Shown one piece after another: positions 9,969 to 20,591 of a stretch of DNA of 64,000 nucleotides. Numbering within the stretch: position 1 is the stretch's first letter; each line of letters begins with the position of its first letter. The stretch spans positions 1 to 64,000 of the forward strand of contig NZ_QYBC01000019.1 of the NCBI RefSeq assembly GCF_004137085.1, in the 5' to 3' direction. This stretch comes from Lichenibacterium ramalinae (GTDB lineage Bacteria; Pseudomonadota; Alphaproteobacteria; Rhizobiales; Beijerinckiaceae). The translations under genes and the position numbers were made by a program. Below the pieces are notes generated by a model that was not told where the DNA came from, made no database searches, and saw nothing but the letters and a program-made list of their open reading frames with translations.

Positions 9969-11043
9969 TGGATGGAACTTTGACGCGGCCCACCTTTTCG
10001 CACCCTGCCCTCTGGGCAAGGCTGTTCGAGCGCCGACGACTTCGACGAAAGGGTGAAACTTTTTCGGTCTGGACACCCGATGCGTCGAAGCTGTTCGACC
10101 GTCGGAACGACGTAGGGCTGCCTCGCGCTGGCTTGAACGAGCAGCCGAGCATGATCGAGAGCCGACGTGCGACACGGCGGATCGTTCGGGAAGTAGGATG
10201 TCCGCGGCAAACCAGCATGCCCGACAGTCTGGCGCTTCAGCTTGCGAGATCGCCTGCCATTACAGTTTGAGGGTGCTTCGAGAAGGCCCAGGCCGTCGTC
10301 CGTGTCCCTTGACCGGCGCAGCCGGATGGCCACCGCGATGGCGGCCTTCAGGCGACGACCCCGTGAGGCCCGACGAGCTGTCGAGCCTCAGCTCATTGGG
10401 CAAGGCAGGCCGATACCCGCGCCTGCGAGCCGGGTGCTGAGCCCGTGATCGGCCGTTCCGCCTGCAGCCCCTACCATCACCGTCCAGAAGCGACCTATGC
10501 CGAGAACGGACGGAGTCGGCACTGAACAGCTGGCTGGCGTCAGCCCACGCGCCATCGTCTGTCCTTCGCCCCGATGCGATGCCCGGCCCCCGGCCGACCC
10601 TGGCGACCTGCGAGCCGTGCTGTCGGCCATGGCGGACGCGAGGCAGCCGGGGTGGGTGCGGTGAGATGCGGCGTATCTGAGATGCGGTCCCGCCGATCTC
10701 CGAACGGGCGCCGGTCCGCTCGCATCGGCCGGCTTCCCAGCGAGCCGTCGCGCTGCACGGGAGTTCGAGCGGTCGAAGTGCGGCAGTCTGGTCGTCGACG
10801 CACCTTTGGCAAGGCCCGATCTCCGCGAGGCGCCGCGTTCGAAGCGCTTGTGTCGGACGGGTCCATTGTCGATAGCTTGGGCCTCATGCTGGCCGGGAGA
10901 TCATCCACCATTCGCCCTCGTCAACCTGGTCGGGCCTTCATCGCTCGAAACGCGCCGGGTCGACGGCGGCGGATGCGGGACCGCGACCTGGCGGCACGGG
11001 AAGGCCGCTCGTCGCGCCCGGTCGCGGAACGCGGGCGCCTCGG
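9969..11043. other. Gene-poor stretch downstream of the atypical methyltransferase
   Basis: About 1.07 kb with only short, overlapping, repeat-free open frames on both strands, none with a recognisable motif. Between 9970 and 10070 two AT-richer segments containing AACTTTG and AAACTTTTTC flank a GC-rich part. They could be the end of a lost insertion sequence, but no terminal repeat or transposase fragment can be shown. The right end should hold the promoter of the kinase gene at 11044. Confidence 0.45.
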
Positions 11044-14000
11044 ATGCAGCGCACGATGAACCCTCACATCCAGGCACCGCGATCATGCCTCGCGGGAGGT
11101 GGTGCGGCCGGAGAGCGGTTGCGAGCCACGGATTGGTCGGTCAACCCGCTCGGTCCCGTCGCGGCTTGGCCGCTGTCCCTGCAGGCGGCGGTGCGGATCG
11201 TGCTCAGCTCCAAGTTCCCCATGATGCTGCATTGGGGACCGGACCTGGTCACGATCTACAACGACGCTTACGCGCCCAGCCTCGGCCACAAACATCCCGG
11301 CAACCTCGGCCGTCCCGCGCGGGAATGGTGGTCGGAGATGTGGGACGAACTGACCCCCATCTTCGACCGGGTCCTGTCCGGAGAGGCCTTCTACGTCGAG
11401 GACGCGCGATATACCCCGGATCGTGACGGGGAGCCACAGGAAGCGTTCTTCACCCACTGCCACAGCCCGCTGTGGGACGACGAGGGTCGCGTCGCCGGCA
11501 TCTTCCTGGTCGTGACGGAAACGACCGCGCGCGTCGTCGCGGAACGCGAACTGTCGCGGACCAACGGCGAGCTGTTGGACAGGGTCGAGGCGGTTCGGGC
11601 CAGCGAGGCGCGCCTGCGCGCGATCGTCGGCACCGTGCCGGTCGGCATCGTCATGGCCGACGAGCGGGGTGCCGTGTACGGCGGCAACGCCCGTGCCGAG
11701 CAGATCTTCGGCCACGCCGTCCTGCGCTCCCCCGACCTGGACGCCTACGGTGACTGGATCGCCCACCATCCGGACGGCCGCCGCGTGCAGGGGCGAGAGT
11801 ACCCCCTGGCGCGCGTCTACGCCGGTGAGGAGCGGCCCGAGTTGGAATGCCTGTACCGCCGGGGCGACGGCCGTGAGGCCTGGGTGCGGATCATCGGCGC
11901 CCCGGTGCTCGACGGGGCGGGCGGGCTCATCGGTGGCATCGTCGCCGTGGTCGACATCGACCAGGAAAGGCGGGCGGCGGAGCGGCTGAGCGCCAGCGAG
12001 GCGCACTGGCGCGGGTTGTTCGAACGGCTGAACGAAGGGTTCATGGTCGTGGAGATGATCCGCGACGCCTCGGGTGTCGCCAGGACGTGGCGCTTCGTCG
12101 AGGCCAACGACGCCTGGGACCGCATCTCCGGCCTGTCACGGGCGAGCGCCATGGGCCGCGCCGTCGACGACGTGATCCCCGGCGTCGAGCAGGACTGGCT
12201 CGACAGGTACATCGCGGTGGCGGAAACCGGAGAGCCGCAGGCTTTCAGGATGCCGCTGCGGGTCCTCCACCAGATCTATGACGTCCGTGCGTTCCGCGTG
12301 GCCCCCGACCGCGTCGGCGTCCTGTTCCAGGAAGTGTCGAGGCAGCAGCGCGAGGAGATGCTTCGCTCGGCTCTGCTGCGCCTGGCGGACCGACTGCACG
12401 AGTTGAGCGATCCCGCCGAGATGGCGTTCGCGGCGTCGGAGGTCATCGGCGAAGCGCTGCGGGTCGCCCGCGTGGGATACGCCACCATGAGCGAGGATGG
12501 TGAGGCACTGACCATCGAGCGGGACTGGACGGCGCCGGGCTTCGCGAGCGGGACTGGCCTGCACCGGGCCTCCGACTACGGCAGGGCCGTTTCGGATCTG
12601 CGCGACGGCGATGCCGTGGTCATCGCGGACACGGCCCTCGACCCGCGGACCGCCAGGGACGGCATCGCGGGTTTCGACGCCTATGCCGTCCGTGCTCTCG
12701 TCAACCTGCCGCTGATCGAACAGGGGCGCATGGTGGCCTTCCTCTACGTCAACGACCAGGCCTCCCGGGCCTGGACCCCTGAGGAAGTCGCCTTCATCCA
12801 GACCGCGGCAGGGCAGACGAGGGTGGCGACGGAACGGCGCCGTGTCGAAGGCGAGCTGCGACGGCTGGCGGCATCGCTGGAGCAGCAGGTCGAACGGCGA
12901 ACCGCCGAGCGCGACAGGGCGTGGCGCTTGTCGCAGCAGTTGCTCGTGACCGCCACGCAGGACGGCGTCATCGTGAGCGTCAACCCGGTCTGGACGCGGC
13001 TGCTCGGCTGGACGGCGGCCGAGCTCGTCGGCACCTCCTTCGCGCATTACACGCATCCCGACGACCTCGCCGCGACGCTGCAGGCGTTCGCGAGCGTGCT
13101 GGAGCGACCCCTGGCCGTGCCGTACGAGTACCGTTTCCGTCACAAGGATGGTGCCTATCACTGGTTCGCCTGGACGGGCGCCTTCGAGGACGGACTCGTC
13201 TACGCGACCGGCCGCGACCTGAAGGTCGAACGCGAGCAGGCCGAGGTCCTGCGGCAGGCGCAGAAGATGGAAGCCGTGGGGCAACTCACGGGTGGCGTCG
13301 CTCACGACTTCAACAACCACCTGACCGTGATCCGCTCGTCGGCCGACCTCCTGAAGCGTGCGGACCTGCCGGAGGAGCGCCGCCGTCGCTACGTGGCCGC
13401 CATCTCCGACACTGCGGACCGTGCGGCCAAGCTCACCGGCCAATTGCTCGCCTTCGCGCGGCGCCAGGCGCTCAAGCCCGAGATCTTCGATGCCTGCGCG
13501 AGCGTGCGCGCCTTGTTGGACATGATGGCAACGCTGACCGGTTCGCGGATCAAAGTCACCCTCGACCTGCCCGACGGTGGCTGCTTCGTGGTTGCCGATC
13601 CGAGCCAGTTCGACACGGCCCTGGTCAACATGGCCGTCAACGCGCGAGACGCCATGGACGGCGTTGGCCTGCTCACCATCGCCGTTCGCGAGGTCGACGG
13701 GATGCCCGCCGTCCGCGCCGATCCCTCCCGGCAGGGGCCGTTCGTGGCCATCACCCTGGCGGACACGGGGAGCGGCATCCCCGCCGACCGCTTGGACCGC
13801 ATCTTCGAGCCGTTCTACACGACGAAGGACACCGGCAAGGGCACAGGGCTCGGCCTGAGCCAGGTGTTCGGGTTCACCAAACAATCCGGAGGTGAGGTCA
13901 CGGTCGCGAGCGTGGTCGGGAAAGGCACCGCATTCACGCTCTATGTGCCGCGTGTCGCGGCCGAGGCGCCCGCGCTCGCGGCGGGCGAACCCGCCATCGA

Positions 14001-14418
14001 GATGCTGGCCGACGGGCACGGCACACGCGTCCTCGTGGTCGAGGACAACGACGACGTCGGCACCTCCGTCGAGCAGGCCCTGGCCGACCTGGGTTACGTT
14101 ACCGTCCTGGCCCGCAGCGCCGAGGAGGGCTTGGCGGAACTGGCCCGCGATCCGGACCGGTTCGACGTGGTGTTCACCGACGTCATGATGCCGGGCATGA
14201 ACGGCATCGACCTGGGTCACGAGATCCGGCGCCTCCACGGTGACCTGCCCGTGGTCCTGACGTCCGGCTACAGCCTCGTCCTGGCGCAGGAGGGCACGCA
14301 TGGGTTCGACCTGCTGCGAAAGCCCTACTCGGCGGAACAACTGTCCCGGATCCTGCGTGGCCATGCCGGGCGGAAGACGCGCACGGCCACGCCCGGGCCG
14401 GCCACCTCGCCACCTTGA
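11044..14418 (+). CDS. Multi-PAS/GAF hybrid histidine kinase with C-terminal receiver
   Basis: A soluble hybrid sensor kinase of 1124 residues. Order: an N-terminal PAS-like region (about 20-160, with SLQAAVRIVLSSKFPMMLHWG), two further PAS regions (about 175-310 and 315-425), a GAF domain (about 435-600), a coiled linker, a PAS domain (about 640-745), then HisKA with His754 in GGVAHDFNN. The ATPase N-box is [12 protein letters not shown], with G-boxes DTGSGIP and GTGLGLS, and the receiver carries Asp1046 in VVFTDVMMPG. No membrane helix is visible. ATG 11044 or 11056 may be used. It is a close paralogue of the next gene and has no output domain, so it should feed an external phosphotransferase or regulator. 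Confidence 0.88.
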   Translation: MQRTMNPHIQAPRSCLAGGGAAGERLRATDWSVNPLGPVAAWPLSLQAAVRIVLSSKFPMMLHWGPDLVTIYNDAYAPSLGHKHPGNLGRPAREWWSEMWDELTPIFDRVLSGEAFYVEDARYTPDRDGEPQEAFFTHCHSPLWDDEGRVAGIFLVVTETTARVVAERELSRTNGELLDRVEAVRASEARLRAIVGTVPVGIVMADERGAVYGGNARAEQIFGHAVLRSPDLDAYGDWIAHHPDGRRVQGREYPLARVYAGEERPELECLYRRGDGREAWVRIIGAPVLDGAGGLIGGIVAVVDIDQERRAAERLSASEAHWRGLFERLNEGFMVVEMIRDASGVARTWRFVEANDAWDRISGLSRASAMGRAVDDVIPGVEQDWLDRYIAVAETGEPQAFRMPLRVLHQIYDVRAFRVAPDRVGVLFQEVSRQQREEMLRSALLRLADRLHELSDPAEMAFAASEVIGEALRVARVGYATMSEDGEALTIERDWTAPGFASGTGLHRASDYGRAVSDLRDGDAVVIADTALDPRTARDGIAGFDAYAVRALVNLPLIEQGRMVAFLYVNDQASRAWTPEEVAFIQTAAGQTRVATERRRVEGELRRLAASLEQQVERRTAERDRAWRLSQQLLVTATQDGVIVSVNPVWTRLLGWTAAELVGTSFAHYTHPDDLAATLQAFASVLERPLAVPYEYRFRHKDGAYHWFAWTGAFEDGLVYATGRDLKVEREQAEVLRQAQKMEAVGQLTGGVAHDFNNHLTVIRSSADLLKRADLPEERRRRYVAAISDTADRAAKLTGQLLAFARRQALKPEIFDACASVRALLDMMATLTGSRIKVTLDLPDGGCFVVADPSQFDTALVNMAVNARDAMDGVGLLTIAVREVDGMPAVRADPSRQGPFVAITLADTGSGIPADRLDRIFEPFYTTKDTGKGTGLGLSQVFGFTKQSGGEVTVASVVGKGTAFTLYVPRVAAEAPALAAGEPAIEMLADGHGTRVLVVEDNDDVGTSVEQALADLGYVTVLARSAEEGLAELARDPDRFDVVFTDVMMPGMNGIDLGHEIRRLHGDLPVVLTSGYSLVLAQEGTHGFDLLRKPYSAEQLSRILRGHAGRKTRTATPGPATSPP

Positions 14419-14649
14419 CCGGGTCGGGCCACCCGTATCGATGGAGCTGCCCCGAACCGTAGGGTGGACCGGCCTGTGCGGGCCGGATCGCGGATCGTCG
14501 GTGGGGCGGTGATCCCGACACCTGAGGGGTCGGCTCGCACGGTGAGGAGCGTCGAGCCAGGTCGGTCATTCCGCCGCAAGCGCTCCGGAGGGCGCCTCGA
14601 CCGATCAGGTACCGTCGAACGCACGACGGTACCATGGTACAAGCGCTGC

Positions 14650-17600
14650 ATGGACAAAGGCGAACTCGATCCGCGCCTCACGGAAGGCGAGTACCGCGCG
14701 GAGATCGTCCGCCTGCGCGCCCTCGTGGCAGGTGCCCCGGCATCATCGACGACATCGGATCACGTCTCCTCCGAGATTGCCGGCACGGACCTCGGCGAAG
14801 ACCCGTTCTTCGCCGCGGTCCAGGCCACACGCATGCCCATGGTGGTATCGAACCCACGCCTGCCCGATAACCCGATCGTCTTCGCCAACGACGCCTTCTG
14901 CAGGCTGACCCGCTACCCTCGTGCGGAGATCCTCGGTCGGAACTGCCGTTTCCTGCAATGCGCCGACACGGATCCCGACACGGTGGCCCGCATCCGGGCC
15001 GCCATAGCCGTTCCCGAGGCCGTCGAGATCGAGATCGAGAACGCGCGTCGAGACGGCACGCGCTTCTGGAATCGGCTCCTGACGGCACCGGTCCACGGTG
15101 CCGACGGCACCCTGCGCTACTTCTTCGCCAGCCAGGTCGACATCACGGCCGAACGGAACCGTCTGACGGGACTGGAGAGCCACAACGTGGCACTCGCCAC
15201 GGAGATGGCCGGACGCGCCGAGGCTCAGGAGCGGAGCGAGGAACGCCTGCGCTTCGCGACCGAGGCCGGCAAGCTCGGCGTCTGGGACCTCGATCTCCGG
15301 ACACACGAGATGGAGGCCTCGCCACGCTGCGCCGAGAACTTCGGCCTCCCGCGATCCTGGCGTCTCACCTACGCCGACATCCAGGCTGCCGTGCACCCCG
15401 ACGATCGAGAGCGTCGCGAAGCGGCAGTGGCGCAGGCGGCGAGGACCGGGGACGATTACGACATCGAGTATCGCATCATCCGCCCCGACGGCAGCACGGG
15501 GTGGGTGCAGGTCCGCGCCAGGACGATGATCGAGGCAGACGGGCGGTCGCCTCACCTCGTCGGCATCTCGCTCGACGTCACGGAACGCGCGGTGGCCGAC
15601 ATCCGCCGGCGTGCCCTCGTCGAACTCGGGGACGCGATCCGCGACGGTACGGACCCGGACGGGGTCGCGTTCACGGCGGCCAGGATCCTCGGCACGACGC
15701 TGGGCGTCAGTCGCGCCGGTTACGGCACGGTCGACCTCACCCGCGAGACGATCACCATCGAGCGGGACTGGAACGCGCCGGGGATCCGAAGCCTCGCCGG
15801 TGTCCTCCACTTCCGCGACTACGGATCGTACATCGACGACCTGAAGCGCGGCGAGACGGTGGTCTTCGCCGACGCGGAAACCGACCCGAGGACGGCGGCG
15901 ACGGCCAACGCCCTGCAGGCCATCAGCGCAACAGCGGTCGTCAACATGCCGGTGACCGAACACGCGGGGCTGGTGGCCCTGCTCTATCTCAACCATGCGA
16001 CGGCGCGACGTTGGTCGCCCGGTGAACTGGCCTTCGTTCGGGACGCCGCCGAGCGGACCCGCGTCGCGGTCGAGCGCCGTCGAGCCGAGCAGGACCTCGT
16101 CGAACTCGCCGCGTCGCTGGAACGGCGGGTCGAGGAGCGCACACGGGAGCGTGACCGGGCCTGGAAGCTGTCACGCGACCTTCAGGCCGTGGTGGACCAG
16201 GACGGGATCTTCGTCGCCGTCAACCAGGCCTGGACCGCCATCCTGGGGTGGAGACCCGACGAGGTCGTCGGCCGCCATCACCTCGCCTTCGAGCATGCCG
16301 ACCATCATGCCGACAGCGTGTCGGCACTCCGGGCGGCGTTGGAGTCCGGGTTGCCCGCCTACGAGACGCGTTGCCTGCATGCCGACGGGAGCACACGCTG
16401 GATCTCTTGGGTGGCCGCCTCCCAGGACGCAATGGTCTACGCCAGCGGCCGCGACGTGTCGCAGGAGCGGGAGCGCGAAGCCATCCTGCGGGACACCCAG
16501 GACTTCGCCCGGCTCGCCCTCTCCGCCGTGGGCGGAGTGGGCGTGTGGATCCATGAGGCCGCCACCGACCGGTTCTCCTACGACGCCGCCATCGCCGACC
16601 TCTACGCTCTCGACCCCCAACGAGGGCCGAAGGGCATCCCGCGCGTCGAATTCCTCGCCAACGTGCATCCCGACGATCGCGCGGCCCTGACGACCACCAT
16701 GGCGAGTGGTCTCGTGCATCCGGGCGATCTGGAACTGGAGTATCGGATCTGCCATCCGAATGGCGTCATACGATGGGTGCTGTCGCGCGGGCACACCTAT
16801 CACGACGCGGAGGGGCAGCCCGTCCGCCGGACGGGCGTGGGCGTCGAGACGACGAAGCAACGACAGACCGAAGAGGCGCTGCGTCAGTCGCAGAAGATGG
16901 AGGCCGTGGGCCAGCTCACCGGCGGTGTCGCGCATGATTTCAACAACCTGCTGACCGTGATCCGGTCGTCGGTGGACCTGCTGAAACGGCGGGACCTGCC
17001 GGAGGAACGTCGCGTCCGCTACGTCGGCGCGATCTCGGACACCGTCGATCGCGCCGCCAAGCTCACCGGCCAGTTGCTCGCCTTCGCGCGCAGGCAGGCG
17101 CTGAAGCCGGAAGTCTTCGCCGCCAGCGACGGCGTGCAAGGCCTCAGGGACATGATCGGCACCCTGACCGGATCACGGATCCTCGTCACGACCGAGCTGC
17201 CGGAGGAGCCCTGCTTCGTCGAAGCGGACCGGAGCCAATTCGACACGGCGCTGGTGAACTTGGCGGTCAATGCCAGGGACGCCATGGACGGCGAAGGGCA
17301 ACTCACGATCCGCGTCGAGGCCGTCGACCACAAGCCGCCCGTTCGCGCGCATGACGGCGTCGATGGAGCGTTCGTGGCGATCTCGGTCATCGATGTGGGA
17401 AGCGGTATCCCGCCAGAGCGCCTCGATCAAATCTTCGAGCCCTTCTTCACCACCAAAGCCGTCGGGCAGGGGACCGGCCTCGGCCTGAGCCAGGTGTTCG
17501 GCTTCGCCAAGCAGTCTGGCGGCGAGATCCTGGTCGAGAGCGAAGTCGGTCGCGGCACGACGTTCACCCTCTACCTGCCCCGCGTCCCGGCGCCCGAACA

Positions 17601-18027
17601 GGCCTCGAACGACCACGAACCCGCTCCTCTCGTGGACGGACACGGCACCGGCGTTCTGGTCGTCGAAGACAATGCCGAGGTCGGCTCTTTCGCGGTTCAG
17701 ACCCTGACCGATCTTGGCTACGTGCCGGTACTGGCAGGCAACGCCGAAGAGGCATTGGCAGAGCTGGCCCGTGACGCCAGCCGGTTCGACGTCGTGTTCA
17801 CCGACGTGGTCATGCCGGGCATGAACGGCATCGAACTCGGGGGGGAGATCCGCCGCCGGTACCGCGACCTGCCGGTGCTGCTGGCGTCGGGCTACAGCCA
17901 CGTGTTGGCGCAGAACGGCACCGACGGTTTCGAGCTGCTGCACAAGCCCTACTCGGTCGAGCAACTCTCCCGCCTGCTGCGCAAGGTCGCCGCCTGGCAG
18001 CGTCGCAGCCGCATCATCAGACCCTGA
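14650..18027 (+). CDS. LOV-domain hybrid histidine kinase (putative blue-light sensor)
   Basis: A soluble protein of 1125 residues. Residues about 45-165 form a LOV domain: the flavin-adduct motif GRNCRFLQ places the photoactive Cys at 99, followed by [11 protein letters not shown] and the [10 protein letters not shown] strand. Then come a PAS (about 195-320), a GAF (about 320-490), a coiled linker, two PAS domains (about 510-620 and 620-745), HisKA with His762 in GGVAHDFNN, a HATPase with [12 protein letters not shown] and GTGLGLS, and a receiver with Asp1052 in [11 protein letters not shown] prefer ATG 14650 because the upstream open frame is basic and non-conserved. In this family blue light forms a Cys-FMN adduct that alters kinase activity; the target is unknown. 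Confidence 0.9.
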   Translation: MDKGELDPRLTEGEYRAEIVRLRALVAGAPASSTTSDHVSSEIAGTDLGEDPFFAAVQATRMPMVVSNPRLPDNPIVFANDAFCRLTRYPRAEILGRNCRFLQCADTDPDTVARIRAAIAVPEAVEIEIENARRDGTRFWNRLLTAPVHGADGTLRYFFASQVDITAERNRLTGLESHNVALATEMAGRAEAQERSEERLRFATEAGKLGVWDLDLRTHEMEASPRCAENFGLPRSWRLTYADIQAAVHPDDRERREAAVAQAARTGDDYDIEYRIIRPDGSTGWVQVRARTMIEADGRSPHLVGISLDVTERAVADIRRRALVELGDAIRDGTDPDGVAFTAARILGTTLGVSRAGYGTVDLTRETITIERDWNAPGIRSLAGVLHFRDYGSYIDDLKRGETVVFADAETDPRTAATANALQAISATAVVNMPVTEHAGLVALLYLNHATARRWSPGELAFVRDAAERTRVAVERRRAEQDLVELAASLERRVEERTRERDRAWKLSRDLQAVVDQDGIFVAVNQAWTAILGWRPDEVVGRHHLAFEHADHHADSVSALRAALESGLPAYETRCLHADGSTRWISWVAASQDAMVYASGRDVSQEREREAILRDTQDFARLALSAVGGVGVWIHEAATDRFSYDAAIADLYALDPQRGPKGIPRVEFLANVHPDDRAALTTTMASGLVHPGDLELEYRICHPNGVIRWVLSRGHTYHDAEGQPVRRTGVGVETTKQRQTEEALRQSQKMEAVGQLTGGVAHDFNNLLTVIRSSVDLLKRRDLPEERRVRYVGAISDTVDRAAKLTGQLLAFARRQALKPEVFAASDGVQGLRDMIGTLTGSRILVTTELPEEPCFVEADRSQFDTALVNLAVNARDAMDGEGQLTIRVEAVDHKPPVRAHDGVDGAFVAISVIDVGSGIPPERLDQIFEPFFTTKAVGQGTGLGLSQVFGFAKQSGGEILVESEVGRGTTFTLYLPRVPAPEQASNDHEPAPLVDGHGTGVLVVEDNAEVGSFAVQTLTDLGYVPVLAGNAEEALAELARDASRFDVVFTDVVMPGMNGIELGGEIRRRYRDLPVLLASGYSHVLAQNGTDGFELLHKPYSVEQLSRLLRKVAAWQRRSRIIRP

Positions 18028-18351
18028 CGTTCCGCCTGAGTCTCCCGCGCTCGCCCGGTCCGAAGTCGCTGAAGCGAGAACATCTTCCGCCCGGTCGCCG
18101 CATCCCTGCCCCCAGTCAGGGCTTCGCCCGAGGCACGGATCACCGTAGCCCTTCGTGACGTGCACGACGACGTCGTCCGGCATGTCCTGCCAGTCGGGAC
18201 GGATCCGACAAAGGACGACCTGGTTTCGCCGTCCGACTCGCCACTGTGTTCCCAGGCGCGATCAGGCCAGCGCCTGACGAAGCGCCATCGGGCTGGATGG
18301 GTCGGAAAAACCTGTCATGGACGCGGGAAAGGTCTGTCGCGCTCGCAGCGC
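18028..18351. other. Gene-free spacer between kinase gene and tRNA-Gly
   Basis: 324 bp with no open frame that looks coding. It must contain the end of the kinase transcript and whatever follows the minus-strand tRNA genes. I see no strong hairpin. Confidence 0.5.
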
Positions 18352-18425
18352 TGGAGCGGGTGAAGGGAATCGAACCCTCGTCATCAGCTTGGAAGGCTGT
18401 TGCTCTACCATTGAGCTACACCCGC
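18352..18425 (-). tRNA. tRNA-Gly (anticodon TCC)
   Basis: A 74-nt cloverleaf on the minus strand. The acceptor stem GCGGGTG pairs with CACCCGC, the D-arm contains AGCTCAATGGTAGAGC, the anticodon loop is CTTCCAA, and the T-arm holds GGTTCGATTCC. The 3' CCA is encoded, preceded by a T discriminator. Confidence 0.95.
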
Positions 18426-18499
18426 ATGCTCGTCACGCTAGCATCGGCGCCCGGTCGCAGCAACCCTTCGGTGTCGGCCAGACCAGTCGATGGAGGTGA

Positions 18500-18584
18500 T
18501 GGTGGAGGAGGTAGGACTCGAACCTACGAAGGCATAGCCAGCGGATTTACAGTCCGCCCCCTTTGCCGCTCGGGACACTCCTCC
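18500..18584 (-). tRNA. tRNA-Tyr (anticodon GTA)
   Basis: An 85-nt class II tRNA with a long variable arm on the minus strand. The acceptor stem is GGAGGAG/CTCCTCC, the anticodon loop contains CTGTAAA, the T-arm GGTTCGAGTCC, and ACCA is encoded at the 3' end. It lies 74 bp upstream of tRNA-Gly on the same strand and is probably co-transcribed with it. Confidence 0.95.
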
Positions 18585-18695
18585 GTCCCATCCCGCGGCG
18601 CCGCTCGGCGCCGCCGGACTGGCGCGCTTATCGCGGCGGGCGGTGGTTCTGTCAACCCCGAGCGTGACGGCCGCGTGACCGGTCCGGGGCTCCGC

Positions 18696-20522
18696 TCAGG
18701 AGACGGCGGCCCCGGTCTCCTTGCTCTCGGCCCGGTGCTGCGCCGGCCCGAACTCGCGGCTGAGGTTGTGGGCCGTGTTGATCAGGGCCACGTGGGTGAA
18801 GGCCTGCGGGAAGTTGCCGACCTGGCGCTTCGCGACGGAATCGTATTCTTCCGACAGCAGGCCCACGTCGTTGCGGAGCGCGATCAGCCGCTCGAACAGG
18901 GCCCGGGCTTCGTCGAGACGGCCCATGAGGACGTAATTGTCGGCGAGCCAGAAGGAGCAGGGCAGGAAGGCGCCCTCGTGGCCGCCCGCCAGCCCGTCGA
19001 CGTTGCCGGTCTCGTCGTAGCGCTTCACGAAGCCGTCCTCGAGCAGGTGATCCTCGATGGCCTTGACGGTGGCGACCACGCGAGGGTCGTCGGCCGGCAG
19101 GAACCCCACCATGGCCATCAGCAGCAGGCTCGCGTCGAGCGACGTGCCGCCGTAATATTGCGTGAAGCAGCCCTTCTCGGCGCTGAAGCCGCGCTCGCAC
19201 ACCTCGCGGTGCACCTGGTCCCGGACGCCGCGCCACCGGTCGACCGGGCCGGCCAGGCCGTATTCCTCGACGGAGCGGATGGCCCGGTCGAAGGCGGCCC
19301 AGACCATCACCTTCGAGGCGGTGAAATGCTTGCGCCCGCCCCGCACCTCCCAGATGCCCTCGTCGGGCTGCTGCCAGATGGTCTCGAGGTGGCCGACCAG
19401 GGCGCGCTCCAGGTTCCAGCCGTTGTCGTCGGGCGCGAGCCCGAGGCGGCGCGCCTGGTACATGGCGTCGAGCACCTCGCCGTAGACGTCGAGCTGCAGC
19501 TGGCCGGCCGCGGCATTGCCGATCCGCACCGGGGTCGAGCCCTCGTAGCCGGCGAGCCACGGCACCTCGTATTCCTCGAGCCTGCGCTCGCCCGCGATGC
19601 CGTACATGATCTGCATCTGGTCGGGCGAGCCCGCGATGGCGCGGATCAGCCAGTCGCGCCAGGCGCTGGCCTCCTCGAGGAAGCCCGAGGTGAGCAGCGC
19701 GTAGAGCGTCAGCGTGGCGTCCCGCAGCCAGCAGTAGCGGTAGTCCCAGTTGCGCGGTCCCCCGAGCTGCTCGGGCAGCGACGTGGTGGGTGCCGCCACG
19801 ATGCCGCCGGTCTCGTAGTGGGTCAGGGCCTTGAGGGTGATCAGCGACCGCTGCACCACCTCCACCCAGTCGCCCGCCGTCTCGGTCCGGTGCGAGCGGG
19901 CCCAGTCGGTCCAGTCTTCGGTGACGAGTTCGATGATCTGGGCGGGGTCGACCGCCTGCGGCACGGGATGGAAGGAGGGCGACCAGGTCAGCGTGAAAGC
20001 CGTGTCGGCGCCCTCCTCGGCGGTGAACTCGCCCAGCGTGCGGAAGTCCTGGCCGCGCAGCGGCACCGTCGTGTCCAGCACGTAGCGGTCGGGTCCCGCC
20101 ACGGCCGCCACGCGCCCGTCGGCGAGCCGGCTCACCCAGGGCACCACCGTCCCGTAGCCGGGCCGCAGCACGATCTCGACCCGCATCGGCACGCTGCCGC
20201 TCTCGGCCCGCACGAGGCGCACGACGTCGCCGTGGCCTTCGCGCCGGCCCATGGCGTCGACCAGCAGCACGGTGCCGGCCTCCGTCTCGAAGCGGGTTTC
20301 GAGCACCAGCGTGCCCTCGCGGTAGCGCCGCGTCACCCGCGTCACCGGCACGGCCGGGGCGATCTGCCAACGGCCGTTCTCGGGCGTGCCGAGAAGGGCC
20401 GCGAAGGAGGCGTGCGAATCGAAGCGCGGCAGGGCCATCCAGTCGATCGAGCCGTCGCGCCCGACGAGCGCGGCGCTCTCGCAATTGCCGATCAACGCAT
20501 AGTCTTCGATTCGCAGCGCCAT
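18696..20522 (-). CDS. Glycoside hydrolase family 15 protein (glucoamylase/trehalase-like)
   Basis: The protein has 608 residues. The N-terminal beta-sandwich begins with YALIGNCESAALVGRDGSIDWMALPRFD split over the family signature. The catalytic (alpha/alpha)6 barrel starts near residue 230 and includes GGPRNWDYRYCWLRDA and DEGIWEVRG. These phrases are characteristic of the bacterial GH15 group that includes trehalases and alpha-glucosidases. Glu in EGIWE is a likely catalytic acid. No signal peptide is visible, so it should act in the cytoplasm, possibly on trehalose or short alpha-glucans. It stands 70 nt before the nucleoside hydrolase gene on the same strand. Substrate is not certain. 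Confidence 0.88.
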   Translation of the reverse strand: MALRIEDYALIGNCESAALVGRDGSIDWMALPRFDSHASFAALLGTPENGRWQIAPAVPVTRVTRRYREGTLVLETRFETEAGTVLLVDAMGRREGHGDVVRLVRAESGSVPMRVEIVLRPGYGTVVPWVSRLADGRVAAVAGPDRYVLDTTVPLRGQDFRTLGEFTAEEGADTAFTLTWSPSFHPVPQAVDPAQIIELVTEDWTDWARSHRTETAGDWVEVVQRSLITLKALTHYETGGIVAAPTTSLPEQLGGPRNWDYRYCWLRDATLTLYALLTSGFLEEASAWRDWLIRAIAGSPDQMQIMYGIAGERRLEEYEVPWLAGYEGSTPVRIGNAAAGQLQLDVYGEVLDAMYQARRLGLAPDDNGWNLERALVGHLETIWQQPDEGIWEVRGGRKHFTASKVMVWAAFDRAIRSVEEYGLAGPVDRWRGVRDQVHREVCERGFSAEKGCFTQYYGGTSLDASLLLMAMVGFLPADDPRVVATVKAIEDHLLEDGFVKRYDETGNVDGLAGGHEGAFLPCSFWLADNYVLMGRLDEARALFERLIALRNDVGLLSEEYDSVAKRQVGNFPQAFTHVALINTAHNLSREFGPAQHRAESKETGAAVS

Positions 20523-20591
20523 GATGGTCCCGTTCGCCTCGTCGTGTCTCGGGGCAAGTAGCGCCTGGGCCGTCGCCTGCCAGGGCGGAGC

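Noticed and set aside
9970-10130. Possible end of an insertion sequence
   Set aside because: Two AT-richer blocks suggest it, but I found neither terminal inverted repeats, target duplication nor any transposase fragment.
18352-18584. tRNA genes as an integration site for a genomic island
   Set aside because: No integrase gene and no direct repeat of a tRNA 3' end were seen on either side in this window.
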